Source: Pseudomonadota bacterium
GTDB taxonomy: Bacteria > Cyanobacteriota > Vampirovibrionia > Obscuribacterales > Obscuribacteraceae
Direction of reading: 5' to 3'
DNA: 64,000 nt
Assembly (NCBI GenBank): GCA_021324135.1
Contig: JAJPJO010000115.1
Coordinates: forward strand, 1-64,000
Below are positions 43,004 to 51,582 of this stretch, in pieces. The notes beneath the pieces were generated by a model. That model made no database searches. It was given only the letters and a program-made list of their open reading frames with translations, and was not told the origin of the DNA. The translations under genes were made by a program, and so were the position numbers. How positions within the stretch are numbered: the stretch's first letter is position 1; each line of letters starts with the position of its first letter.

Positions 43004-43648
43004 ATGGCTAACGTTCAACGGTCATCGCAATACGTACATTTACCCGATCCCGCCAGCCTCGAGGGTCTCGATGATTTTCTCTGCGGATTGATAGATAATC
43101 TCTTCGAAGATCAGGTCAAAGAGGAAGGCGAAGAGAGTGAAGCTGAAAATCCTCTGGATGAATTAGCCAGAATCGAACAGGAAATTATCAATGAAATCAC
43201 CGAGCCGGTTATGGATGAGGATGCCGGCGGTATCGTATCTGGTGAGGGTGGATTGTTCGAAAAAAGCGTCGCCGTTTCTGCCAACGATAAGCCAAGCATT
43301 TTCGAGGCCGACAGCGAACTCTTGAACGCGCATATTTTGCGGGTCAAGCTTCTCACATCACAGCTTGATTATCGCAATGCCGAGCTGAAAGAATCGCTGC
43401 GCCGCATCAAATGGCTCGAGACTCAACTGGCCGAGAAGGATGAGCAGTTGAAATTCCTGCCTGAGCTTCTCAAACGGGCTATCGATGCCACCAGCTACGA
43501 ATTCGAACTGGACGATTTGAAATTGAAGCTTGAATTTCTATCGAGCGAATTGCAGGCGGCAAATCATCAGCTCGATATAATTAAATCAAGTTGGCTCGGG
43601 CGGCTGAGCATGTGGCTCTCTTCCAAGCGCGAAGCCGACGTCGCTTAA
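43004..43648 (+). CDS. Acidic coiled-coil protein, unknown function
   Basis: This 214-residue soluble protein has a strongly acidic first 85 residues (FEDQVKEEGEESEAENPLDE) and a second half of long amphipathic helices (SELLNAHILRVKLLTSQLDY, RIKWLETQLAEKDEQLKFL, and ELDDLKLKLEFLSSELQAAN) that should form a coiled coil. A basic C-terminus has a possible amphipathic anchor (SWLGRLSMWLSSKR). There is no signal peptide. The ATG is preceded by GAAAGCGAG. The next gene follows after 9 bases, so the two form an operon with a secreted TPR protein. No family is recognised. Confidence 0.65.
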   Translation: MANVQRSSQYVHLPDPASLEGLDDFLCGLIDNLFEDQVKEEGEESEAENPLDELARIEQEIINEITEPVMDEDAGGIVSGEGGLFEKSVAVSANDKPSIFEADSELLNAHILRVKLLTSQLDYRNAELKESLRRIKWLETQLAEKDEQLKFLPELLKRAIDATSYEFELDDLKLKLEFLSSELQAANHQLDIIKSSWLGRLSMWLSSKREADVA

Positions 43649-43657
43649 TTCAATGGA

Positions 43658-44395
43658 TTGACAAAACCAATCGCACGAGCGCGAACCATTACTCTTATAT
43701 GCCTGCTCTGCCAGGCGGCATTTTTCCTCGCCAATCGGCAGGCGGACTGCTTTGGCGCTGAAAGAGCGAAGCTTCTCCTGGCTCAGGACAACATCGAAGA
43801 ACCTGATGGCCAGTTTCAGGACATTGTTTTGTTCCTACCGCGAGGTGATGGCACGCGCGGCTCGTTCGGCGCCGTCAATCCCACCCCTCAAACTGCAAAG
43901 ACCGAGTGGTTTCGCCTCGATCAAGAAGCCAGAAAAGCGCTCAAGGAAGAGGATGTGGCGCGGGCCGATCAAGTTTTCAATCAAGCCATCCAGGAGGCAG
44001 ACCGCCGCAAACAGATCGAACCCGGGGTGGTCAATTCCCTGATCGGACTGGCTTTTGCGCAGCACAAGAAGCACAATTTCGCCGAATCGGATCGTCTCTA
44101 CGAATATGCCATGCGCAACGTCGAGGGGCTTTATGGTCGAAGCAGCTCGAAGTTCGCTGATTTCCTGGCTGATCTCGCCTGGCTGTACACCCAGCATGGC
44201 AAGCCGGATAAGGCCGAATTGGTTCTCAAACAGGCGATTTCAATTCGCGAGAAAACCGCGGGGCAGTACAGCTCCGAGCTGATGCAGAGTCTGGAGGAGT
44301 ACAGTCGCTTTCTCAAGAAGACAGAACGAGCCACTGAAGCCAGGCTGATCGATGCTCGAATCGAGACCATTAAGGAAAGGCAAAAGACTGAATAA
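43658..44395 (+). CDS. Secreted kinesin-light-chain-like TPR protein, short
   Basis: A TTG start gives a basic N-terminus followed by a hydrophobic signal sequence (TITLICLLCQAAFFLANR), with cleavage near residue 30-35. The mature part has about three 42-residue TPRs: WFRLDQEARKALKEEDVARA, GLAFAQHKKHNFAESDRLYE and DLAWLYTQHGKPDKAELVLK. It ends in EYSRFLKKTERATEARLIDA, almost the same closing motif as in the TPR protein at 37353-38615. It shares an operon with the coiled-coil gene 9 bases upstream. An extracytoplasmic interaction role is inferred; no partner is known. Confidence 0.75.
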   Translation: MTKPIARARTITLICLLCQAAFFLANRQADCFGAERAKLLLAQDNIEEPDGQFQDIVLFLPRGDGTRGSFGAVNPTPQTAKTEWFRLDQEARKALKEEDVARADQVFNQAIQEADRRKQIEPGVVNSLIGLAFAQHKKHNFAESDRLYEYAMRNVEGLYGRSSSKFADFLADLAWLYTQHGKPDKAELVLKQAISIREKTAGQYSSELMQSLEEYSRFLKKTERATEARLIDARIETIKERQKTE

Positions 44396-44441
44396 TCATC
44401 AGCTCGTATAAAACAGGCTATGATTAAGCTGATGTTGTTTA

Positions 44442-45692
44442 GTGAATGATTTACTACAAGAGTGTCCTCTTGGTTCGTTTCTCCTTATGGCCAAACGTAG
44501 TTCCCCGGTCTTAATCGGCGACTTGCTTGTCAACTCGGAGCTGATCACGCTCAGCCAGATGGCTGATACTGTGCCGATTTCGCTCAAGACCGGCCTGCCG
44601 GTCGGGCGCATCCTGGTTAGTTCCGGTTTTCTCTCGGAACCTGAATTCAAAGCGGCAGTCGCCGCTCAGTCTCTGGTGCGAGAAAATTTGCTCCCGCTTG
44701 ATATGTCCTTTCAAGCACTCAAACTGGTGCGGGCGCGGAAATGCACTCTGGATGAAGCATTGAAACAGCTCGGCTGGCGCTCGGAATACTACGAGCAAAC
44801 CAATCGCCTCGGCGAGCTTCTCGTCGAGGCTGGCTGCCTGAGCGGAAAACAACTGGAAGAGGCTCTTGATACTTGTTTCACATCCGGGTTGCCCCTGGGC
44901 AGAGCGCTTGTCCTCAACGGCTCCGTCAATGAGATGCTGGCTTATGCCGCTTTGACGGCACAGGTGTTGATCAGGGAAGGTCACATCACCCGCGATCAAG
45001 CCATCGAGGGATTGAGAGTGGTCGCCAAACGCAAAATCACCATCGAGGAATCGCTGTATCCTCAAGGGTTTGCGCCGCGGCGCGGGCATACAATTAGATT
45101 CGGCGAGCTTCTTATGCTGGCAGGACTGGTGTCCGAAATCGATCTTTTGTCGGCGGTCGAGCGTGGTCTTGTCGATGAGCAGCCGATCGGCCAGGTCCTG
45201 GTCAATGTCGGTTTGATTACCGGCCCAACCGTGGAGCAGGCACTGGCCCTTCAGTCCATGGTTACAGCCAACAAGCTCCTCCCCCTGGATGCCGCTAGTA
45301 TATTAAGGAAGGTGCGCAAGTCGGGCATCTCTCTGGAGCAAGCCCTGCAGCAGCACTTCAGCGCCGCTCGTCAGGAAGGTCAAAGAGAGATCATGGAGTT
45401 GCCGGAGCTTCTGCGCTCCCTGGGTTTGATAACCCAATCGGACATGATCAAGGCCATAGACTATGCCTCATCAACAGGCACGGCCCTGGAGGAAGTGATG
45501 GCGCAGATGCAAATAATCGATGTGGGCACGCTCTATGCTGCCAACACGTGCCATGCACTCCTCAAGCAAGGGCAGATCAACCAGGAGCAATGCATCTTCG
45601 CCTTGCAAACCTTTCTCGGCTCGCGCGAAGACATCGAACAGATCCTGGTGAATGTCGGCTGGAAACCGTCGGCGCAACGCTCGGGCGGATAG
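44442..45692 (+). CDS. Protein of four tandem MshEN/GspE-N-like modules
   Basis: The 416 residues divide into four units of about 97-100 residues beginning near 23, 121, 218 and 319. Each opens with a version of the MshEN pattern: VLIGDLLVNSELIT, RLGELLVEAGCLS, RFGELLMLAGLVS and ELPELLRSLGLIT. The first three then have GLPVGRILVSSGFLS, GLPLGRALVLNGSV and EQPIGQVLVNVGLIT. MshEN modules at the start of secretion and pilus ATPases can bind cyclic di-GMP. No ATPase domain is present here. The start is a GTG at 44442 with no good ribosome-binding site; the ATG at 44487 (MAKRSSPV) is an alternative. It converges with a GGDEF-like gene, 2 bases stop to stop. Confidence 0.75.
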   Translation: MNDLLQECPLGSFLLMAKRSSPVLIGDLLVNSELITLSQMADTVPISLKTGLPVGRILVSSGFLSEPEFKAAVAAQSLVRENLLPLDMSFQALKLVRARKCTLDEALKQLGWRSEYYEQTNRLGELLVEAGCLSGKQLEEALDTCFTSGLPLGRALVLNGSVNEMLAYAALTAQVLIREGHITRDQAIEGLRVVAKRKITIEESLYPQGFAPRRGHTIRFGELLMLAGLVSEIDLLSAVERGLVDEQPIGQVLVNVGLITGPTVEQALALQSMVTANKLLPLDAASILRKVRKSGISLEQALQQHFSAARQEGQREIMELPELLRSLGLITQSDMIKAIDYASSTGTALEEVMAQMQIIDVGTLYAANTCHALLKQGQINQEQCIFALQTFLGSREDIEQILVNVGWKPSAQRSGG

Positions 45693-45694
45693 TC

Positions 45695-46387
45695 CTACTC
45701 CGCGATCACGACGCAATTGCCGCCTTTGTCGATGGCTTGATTGAGAGCATCTTCGGAGCGAGCGAGCAATTCCTCGAAGTTCATCGCATGCGATGGGAAG
45801 GATGCGATGCCGATGCTGACCGTCACATGCCAGTTTTGGGTGAGATCGGAAACGCGCTCCAGCGGCAAGCGGCTGCGAATGCGCTCTGCCAAAATAGCCA
45901 CGCCTTGCGCATCCGTCTCGGGGCACAAGACCAGCAATTGCTCGGCGCTCCAGCGTGCGGGAATATCGACGTCGCGAACGGTGCGCATCAGGAAATCGGC
46001 AACACCTTTAAGAATCGAGTCACTGACGTCGGCACCATGGCTTTGCTGGATGCCGTACAAGTTGTCGACCAGTAACATAAGAATGGTCGAGTCATGCTTG
46101 TAGCGCTTCGATCGCTTGAGCTCATCAGCAATAATGCGCGATGAGGTGTTGTGGTTATAGAGCTCGGTAACATTGTCGAGCAAGGTGATGCGCTCGAGCT
46201 CTTTCGGATCCGTTTTTGAAAGAGTGCTCTGCACGTTGGTCAAATAGGAACCCTGCTCCAGCTCCTTGAGTCTGGACTGCGTGTCGCCCTGCGTTTGCTG
46301 GGGGATTTTGCCGGTCTTTCTAAGCTGGTTAAGCTTCTGCCGGAACAGTCCTTCACGCGCGAATAAAGGTTCCTGATCACGCACCAT
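45695..46387 (-). CDS. Degenerate GGDEF-domain protein
   Basis: The C-terminal 160 residues have the GGDEF fold (ITLLDNVTELYNHNTSSRII, STILMLLVDNLYGIQQSHG, and the closing VTVSIGIASFPSHAMNFEEL with LARSEDALNQAIDKGGNCV). The active-site loop reads ARWSAEQLLVL where active diguanylate cyclases have GGDEF, and the metal-binding Asp of the first strand is present in LLVDN. Cyclase activity is therefore unlikely, and a GTP- or c-di-GMP-sensing role is possible. The N-terminal 65 residues are a charged helix. The ATG is preceded by GGTGAGGAG at 5 bases. It is convergent with the four-module MshEN gene. Confidence 0.8.
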   Translation of the reverse strand: MVRDQEPLFAREGLFRQKLNQLRKTGKIPQQTQGDTQSRLKELEQGSYLTNVQSTLSKTDPKELERITLLDNVTELYNHNTSSRIIADELKRSKRYKHDSTILMLLVDNLYGIQQSHGADVSDSILKGVADFLMRTVRDVDIPARWSAEQLLVLCPETDAQGVAILAERIRSRLPLERVSDLTQNWHVTVSIGIASFPSHAMNFEELLARSEDALNQAIDKGGNCVVIAE

Positions 46388-46975
46388 ATTTGCTCCTCAC
46401 CGTATAGATTAGGTCCCGATAATGTGTATTTTAAGATTATACTACCTAAAACGCTCATACGTTAGTTAGATCTTGGCTCTGCGGCTTAGTGCCGGGCTTG
46501 ATGGCAAATGGCGATATCACTTCCGGATCTGTGGCAAGCGTGATGAATGCTGTTTTTGAAATAAAAAGGGAAACGGAAGGCGGGCCGGCACTGGTATCAA
46601 ATATGGTGGCATTGCGAGCAATTCACATTTGGTTGCCTAAAGATTCGGCTGAACTGATTCTCACATTGCCATGCATAAGTATTCTTAATCCAATCCGAAT
46701 CGCTTTTGACATCCGGGCTTCATGACAACATTCGACAACCGCGGTGATAGCACCGGCGGTAGTAGCATACTTGCAATTATGAGTCAATTCTTTGCTTTTC
46801 ATCGGCGTTTTGCTAAAGTATTTCCAATTTTACGAGCGTACCGGGGCGTTTATTGTCAAGTATGCTTGTTAAGCTAACAGCTCGTGCTCGCCCTCTTTGG
46901 AACCTTCTTCGGGGTCGCAGCGTCTAACCAATAATTGATGGTTTCTTCATTACTACATAGGGCGGGGAAGAACTC
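46388..46975. other. Long intergenic region with no convincing gene
   Basis: This 588-base gap holds the promoter of the minus-strand GGDEF gene and of the plus-strand gene at 46976. A 78-codon frame at 46489-46725 lacks a ribosome-binding site and recognisable composition. The region from about 46740 is AT-richer and may contain the promoter for 46976. No hairpin terminator or known RNA stands out. Confidence 0.4.
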
Positions 46976-47656
46976 TTGAAACAGTTGAATTGGCTCGTGG
47001 CTTTGTGTGTATTCTCAGCGGCCCTGGCACCATGCTCAGCATCACCGATTACCGCACCAGATGCGGTGCTGGAGCACAAAGTCCAGGAACGCCTCGAAAA
47101 AGGCGAAATAGTAGTTGGTCTGGAGACAATCGGCAGCACAAGATTCGTCACCGGCAGAGTGCTTATCGATCAGCCACCCGAGAAAGTCTGGCCGATCATG
47201 GTCAATCCTTTTGAATTCAAAGGCAAAATCTCACCGCGGATGAAAACGGTCGACGTTCTGCTCGATCAGGTCAGCAAGTCCGTTCTCAAGGTGAAGATGG
47301 ATACCTTCCCGATGCCGGACATCACCTACGAGGTCGAGTCCAGCTATTCCAGAACCGAGCATGGAGCGCGCATCGATTTCAAACGCATCGGCGGCACTTT
47401 GAAGGATTTCAAAGGTCACTGGATCATGAATCCGGCTGATGGCGGCAAGAAGACGGAACTCGTCTACAGCATGTATCTCGATGTCGGCTTCTTCGTTCCC
47501 CAGTGGGTAGTACGCTATGGCGTGAAAGGCGAACTGCCCAGAACCCTGGAAGCCCTGCGCACCAGAATCAATGAAGTCTACGATCACAGCCACAGCCTCG
47601 AGAAGAAAACGATACTGGCTGCGACACCACTCAAAAATCATCAAATTAGTTATTGA
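46976..47656 (+). CDS. Secreted SRPBCC (START/COQ10-like) domain protein
   Basis: A TTG start, with GGGGAAG about 7 bases upstream, opens a signal peptide (MKQLNWLVALCVFSAALAPC). The mature 200 residues fit the SRPBCC helix-grip fold: RFVTGRVLIDQPPEKVWPIM, SPRMKTVDVLLDQVSKSVLK, TYEVESSYSRTEHGARIDFK, and a closing long helix (VKGELPRTLEALRTRINEVY). Proteins of this fold bind hydrophobic ligands such as lipids, polyketides or quinones in a deep cavity. Here it should act outside the inner membrane; the ligand is unknown. The next secreted gene begins 26 bases downstream. Confidence 0.78.
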   Translation: MKQLNWLVALCVFSAALAPCSASPITAPDAVLEHKVQERLEKGEIVVGLETIGSTRFVTGRVLIDQPPEKVWPIMVNPFEFKGKISPRMKTVDVLLDQVSKSVLKVKMDTFPMPDITYEVESSYSRTEHGARIDFKRIGGTLKDFKGHWIMNPADGGKKTELVYSMYLDVGFFVPQWVVRYGVKGELPRTLEALRTRINEVYDHSHSLEKKTILAATPLKNHQISY

Positions 47657-47682
47657 ACGCCTGACTCGGTGGTATCAGTACA

Positions 47683-48243
47683 ATGATGAGGTTGAGTGCC
47701 GCCGTCTTTTGTTTATGCCTGAGTCTGCTGAGCGTCGTCTTGCTCCGTCCTCCGGCATGCCAGGGCTCGCCAACGGCACGCTCGACCTCCGAGCGCATCG
47801 TCGCTGCTGCTGAGAAGTCGGTCGGCAAGCGCATGTGGAAAGACGGCTTCGGCTTGCCCGACGGCCGGCTCGGCTGCGCCGCATCCCTCAGCAATGTTCT
47901 GAAGTCGGCTGGCCTGAGCTACTCAAGCTCGCCGGTTACCAAAGTGGTCAGGCAGAAACTCCTGAAAGGACCGCATAAGTGCGACGAGTATGTGATCAAG
48001 AACGGCGGCGATGCTCCGATCAGTGATCAGGTCGTCTTGAGAGTCTCAAGACCCGGCGATGTCCTGGTTGCATTTATGGACCCGCTGCCTAAAGGAAGCA
48101 TCGGTCCCAGAGCGCATTGCGGCATTATCGGCCCGGGCGGAACCGTTTTCACCAATGATTGGAACGACGGCATTTGGAAAAACGGCAACATTCATGATTA
48201 CTTCGACAGTTACCGCTATATTCGCGTCATCCGCGTAAATTGA
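47683..48243 (+). CDS. Secreted NlpC/P60-like putative peptidase
   Basis: A signal peptide (MMRLSAAVFCLCLSLLSVVL) leads a small papain-like domain. The catalytic Cys65 sits in GRLGCAASLSNVLKSAGLS at the start of the active-site helix, and His145 in RAHCGIIGPGGTVFTNDW follows a strand after the RPGDVLVAF turn. This order (Cys at a helix, then GD-V strand, then H-x-G-I) is typical of NlpC/P60 and CHAP cell-wall hydrolases. The likely role is cutting peptide bonds in peptidoglycan or a related substrate in the periplasm. It follows the SRPBCC gene by 26 bases, suggesting cotranscription. Confidence 0.72.
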   Translation: MMRLSAAVFCLCLSLLSVVLLRPPACQGSPTARSTSERIVAAAEKSVGKRMWKDGFGLPDGRLGCAASLSNVLKSAGLSYSSSPVTKVVRQKLLKGPHKCDEYVIKNGGDAPISDQVVLRVSRPGDVLVAFMDPLPKGSIGPRAHCGIIGPGGTVFTNDWNDGIWKNGNIHDYFDSYRYIRVIRVN

Positions 48244-48309
48244 GGTTATCGGCGCGCCCTCAGTGGTATTTATTTAAATGACATCATCCCTCTGCAACGG
48301 CTGAGAATC

Positions 48310-48894
48310 GTGCGCTGGCTATCAGGCATTCGCAAAGCATTTCACAATGACGGTGGCAAGGACCGCCAAGAAAGCGGGACGGCGAACGACCATCGCCAGC
48401 GGCGCGTGCACATTCCCCACGATGAGAATGAAGCAGCGCATGCCGGCGAGCCCCCGAGCAAAGATGCGATAATCGAGGCTGCATGCTATTACACATGCAG
48501 CAAAGTTTGCTACGGCGTCAAGGGTCAAGCCGCTCAATGCTGTGCCATTGGCGAGCGGGATTTCATCATCGGTCCCATCGATGATACCGAGAGATTCTTG
48601 AAAGACCTTTCAAGCAAGCTGGGTAGAGCGGTCGAGTATGCCGATGTATTCATGGACTTTGAGGAGGGATCGAAGTTATTCCCCGAAAAGAAGCTCTGGC
48701 AGGATCCGGAGAATTATCCATGCATGCGCATAGTCGATGATGCTTCGATTGGCTACCCATGCCAGTTCCTTGATCAGAACATGAAGTGCATGGTTCATTC
48801 AATCAAGCCTGATGTTTGCCGCCGCTATCTTTGCCCTTATTTGCGCGAGATTGTCGATCAACTCGAGTACAAGTTAGATCCGCCCGATGAATAG
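48310..48894 (+). CDS. YkgJ-family cysteine cluster protein
   Basis: The C-terminal 140 residues show the Cys pattern of the YkgJ family (putative metal or Fe-S cluster binding): CYYTCSKVCYGVKG and QCCAIGERDF early, then YPCQFLDQNMKCMVHSIKPD followed by VCRRYLCPY. The latter block (CxFL...xCxVHxxKPxxCRxYxC) is the clearest hallmark. The N-terminal 55 residues are polar, charged and probably disordered. The start is a GTG with no strong ribosome-binding site. There is no signal peptide, so it is cytoplasmic. The biochemical role of the family is unsettled. Confidence 0.72.
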   Translation: MRWLSGIRKAFHNDGGKDRQESGTANDHRQRRVHIPHDENEAAHAGEPPSKDAIIEAACYYTCSKVCYGVKGQAAQCCAIGERDFIIGPIDDTERFLKDLSSKLGRAVEYADVFMDFEEGSKLFPEKKLWQDPENYPCMRIVDDASIGYPCQFLDQNMKCMVHSIKPDVCRRYLCPYLREIVDQLEYKLDPPDE

Positions 48895-48925
48895 AATGAG
48901 GCTGCCGGATGCAAGCGGCGCGCAA

Positions 48926-50665
48926 TCAATGCCTGCGCCGGCGTCCTTTTGAATGTCTGGCCGGTTTGGCTTTGCGAACCAGAGCCTGGGTATCCATCAC
49001 CACCCCTTCGTGAGTGCTTGTCGTTATACTCGGATCATCAGCCGCTCCTGGTGCTTCTTTGTACGGCCCATCACCGATATGTTTCAAAACGCGCAGTTGG
49101 CTTATAAGTGCCGAGACGGCAATGCGGAGGTTGCGCACCGAGGGCGTGTGTCCGTTTACGATCACTGTCACTGCCAGGTTTTCTCCGCCAGCCGTGGTCA
49201 AGACACCCGACATTGCTCTGATACTGTCCATGGTGCCGGTCTTATATCTGTAGGCACCTTTTCCGGTTCCCGACTCGTCGTTCGCCTTAAGCAAACCCAG
49301 ATAGCCGCCGTTTACTTTCTCCCCGGCCATGTGCTTCATAATGATGTTCAGGGCATGCGGTGAAACGCCATCCTTCCTGCACAATCCACAACCGTCGAAG
49401 AGAATGATTTCCTGACCGGGAACACCGATTTTTGTCAGCCACCGCGAGATTTCCAAAATGCCGCGATCTTCCAGGGGGATATCGCCACTGGATGCGGTGC
49501 CGCCATTTCCCTGCGCCGCTTGTTCCTTTTCCTTGCTCTGGGCAAGCGAGTGCAAACCGAGCGTCCGCAATATCTCCTGAGCGTAGAGATTATCGCTTTC
49601 GTGCAAACAAGTCTTTAGAATCTCGGCCAGAGGTTTGGATGAATGCTGGGCAAGCTGGTAGACGTTTTCTTTGCCGGTAAAATTGATCTGCTGGCCGACG
49701 ATGCGAATGCCGTGTCTTCTAACCATCCATTCAATCAGGGCGAGATTGTAGTCATCCGGATTTGCCACCGCATATGATGGCTCTTTCGGAGCCTTGGGGT
49801 TGTGAGGTTTGTAGGCAAAGAGAGCCCGGTTCGCCCGATCGATATAAACCCAACTGGGTCCGTCCGGCGCGCTCAAAAGCATATCAAACAGGGCACCGTG
49901 AGTATTGGCCGCTTCGATGATGCGGTAGTTATCGAGGAGCTTTAAATCTCCGGAATTGGCAATGTTCTCGTCGACAACCAGGTTGCTGGCGACTGGCATC
50001 CAGTACCGGCCCCAATCTTCTACAAGCCAGGACTGATGAAATCCGGAATCCAAATTGCTTTGCCTGGCTACCTTTACCTGCCCGTCAATTTGCGAGATTG
50101 GAGATTTGCCGTCAATTCTCGCTGTTTGCTGCACGGCTTCCTTAATCAGCTCCTGAAGTTGCCCCTTAGTCAATGTAGGATCCTGAGAAGGAATGACGAC
50201 GAGATTGCCGTGCAAAATGGTATTAGATAAGGTGCCCTCCGCTATGACGGTGGTTTTATATGTATAATTCGGACCGAGCAAATCGTAAGCACATGCCGTC
50301 GTGATTGCTTTTGCAGTTGAAGCCGGCGTGAATCGCTTCGAGCCGTTATAGGAATACATGATTTTCCCGGACGGCAAAGCCATGACCTCGACACCGACAA
50401 CGGAATGCTCCAGAGTCGGCACGCGAAGCCAATTGCGCACCAGGCTGTCGATGGTGGTTCGATCCTTGGCACCAGGCGCGGTACTGTTTGAGGCACCGTT
50501 TGCCTCGGCTGCATATGCAGTATCTGCACGGGCATGTACATCGCCGCCGCCTGAATCCGATGGTGCTTGAGTCGAAATTATGCAGGCAAGGCAAACTGAG
50601 GCCAGGCAAATCCACCATGTCCCGAGCTTTTGAGGAAAACCAGCCTTTCTCATTCCTGACACCAT
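48926..50665 (-). CDS. dacB: D-alanyl-D-alanine carboxypeptidase/endopeptidase, PBP4 (S13) type
   Basis: This periplasmic penicillin-binding protein trims the peptide stems and cross-links of peptidoglycan. A hydrophobic N-terminal segment (LGTWWICLASVCLACIIST) serves for export. All three S13 active-site motifs are present: the nucleophile in PASTAKAITTA (SxxK, near residue 115), HESDNLYAQEILRTLGL (SxN) and YRYKTGTMDS (KTG). DGCGLCRKDGVSPHAL is the DGSGLSR-like motif with Cys in place of Ser. A disordered basic tail ends the protein. The start overlaps the end of the thioesterase gene by 16 bases, so translation may be coupled; ATGs at 50665 and 50653 are both possible. Confidence 0.88.
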   Translation of the reverse strand: MVSGMRKAGFPQKLGTWWICLASVCLACIISTQAPSDSGGGDVHARADTAYAAEANGASNSTAPGAKDRTTIDSLVRNWLRVPTLEHSVVGVEVMALPSGKIMYSYNGSKRFTPASTAKAITTACAYDLLGPNYTYKTTVIAEGTLSNTILHGNLVVIPSQDPTLTKGQLQELIKEAVQQTARIDGKSPISQIDGQVKVARQSNLDSGFHQSWLVEDWGRYWMPVASNLVVDENIANSGDLKLLDNYRIIEAANTHGALFDMLLSAPDGPSWVYIDRANRALFAYKPHNPKAPKEPSYAVANPDDYNLALIEWMVRRHGIRIVGQQINFTGKENVYQLAQHSSKPLAEILKTCLHESDNLYAQEILRTLGLHSLAQSKEKEQAAQGNGGTASSGDIPLEDRGILEISRWLTKIGVPGQEIILFDGCGLCRKDGVSPHALNIIMKHMAGEKVNGGYLGLLKANDESGTGKGAYRYKTGTMDSIRAMSGVLTTAGGENLAVTVIVNGHTPSVRNLRIAVSALISQLRVLKHIGDGPYKEAPGAADDPSITTSTHEGVVMDTQALVRKAKPARHSKGRRRRH

Positions 50666-51078
50666 TTCTCGAATTTTTCCTGGATGGTCGCTGGAATGCG
50701 GACCGGTCTCAAGGATTGGCTGCTAATGAAGACTCCCGTATGGGAGGCTGTTGTAGTCAGGCTGCCGTCCACTTTGATCTCGCCTTGAAAGATGACGCTG
50801 GCAGCTCGCAACTCAGCGATCCACATATAGCCTATCGGCTTGTCAAAAAGGTTAATCGCTTTCTTGTATTCAATAGAGCTTTTCGTCAAGATCGGCAGCA
50901 ATCCCTGATCCATGAAGCCTTTCAGTGGAAAGAACTGGTCAAAAATTTGCAAGCGCATGTCCTCGAGCCAGCGGAAATAAGAAATGTTCGATACATGACC
51001 GGCGAAGTCTATGTCGTAAGTGCTGATCGAAATATTCTTGCTGACTTCAAAACAACGGCGACCGCTGAGCGTTTGCAT
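50650..51078 (-). CDS. 4HBT-family hotdog acyl-CoA thioesterase
   Basis: The hotdog motif YDIDFAGHVSNISYFRWLED contains the catalytic Asp region of the 4-hydroxybenzoyl-CoA thioesterase (YbgC-like) family. The length of 142 residues from ATG 51078 (MQTLSGRRCFEV) matches the family. Strands follow in LPILTKSSIEYKKAINLFD and AASVIFQGEIKVDGSL. Further in-frame ATGs at 51120 and 51153 would add an N-terminal extension with no family similarity. None of the starts has a clear ribosome-binding site. The enzyme should hydrolyse an acyl-CoA thioester; chain preference is unknown. It is coupled by a 16-base overlap to the downstream dacB-like gene. Confidence 0.75.
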   Translation of the reverse strand: MQTLSGRRCFEVSKNISISTYDIDFAGHVSNISYFRWLEDMRLQIFDQFFPLKGFMDQGLLPILTKSSIEYKKAINLFDKPIGYMWIAELRAASVIFQGEIKVDGSLTTTASHTGVFISSQSLRPVRIPATIQEKFEKWCQE

Positions 51079-51582
51079 GATTTTACCCGTGGCTGTAGTG
51101 CATAGCGGAGAGGCAGGCATGGTGGTCAAGTGAAAAGCGTAGATTGCCATCATTCAAAGATGTGGCTTAGCTTCCAGGCAGATCACAATTATATGTTGAG
51201 CAAGATTCAAAAAGCATTTCCACGCTTTGCCTGGCTGCTCGGCAATTTGCAATCCAAGCTGTTGTAAAACGATTTTTTCTTGAGAATGATTTGTGACAGC
51301 TTCCTCCCACGGATAAGCTGAACCTGCAAGCCGCCACTGTTAGCGGTGGCAGATTCGACCATGCTGGCAACCGCCTGTGACAGCTAAATTATTTTTAGGA
51401 AAATCGTGGCGGTGCCTTAAATAGCGCTCGCCACTGCATTTCAATGCCCGTGCAACGGCCTTCCTTCAGGAACATTCATCGCTCCTTAAGCATCGCCTTG
51501 AGCATAACCTGGGAGCACGAGCTAAAGCCTGCTCCACAATCGGGTAAAGGTGTTCAGGAAAGTGTTTTAGAGGAATGAATTT
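51079..51582. other. Intergenic region, promoters only
   Basis: This gap lies between the divergent thioesterase and Gly/Trp/His-rich genes. If the longer thioesterase start is used, the gap begins at 51154. I see an imperfect GC hairpin near 51330-51350 but no T-run, no known RNA, and no frame with a good start. Frames present here have scrambled composition. Confidence 0.4.

Noticed and set aside
46489-46725. 78-codon plus-strand frame in the 46388-46975 gap
   Set aside because: No ribosome-binding site, no recognisable domain, and mixed composition; it could be chance in a long gap.
51167-51370. Minus-strand frame of 67 codons
   Set aside because: Cys/Ser/Arg-rich scrambled composition and no ribosome-binding site; it lies in the promoter region of the thioesterase gene.
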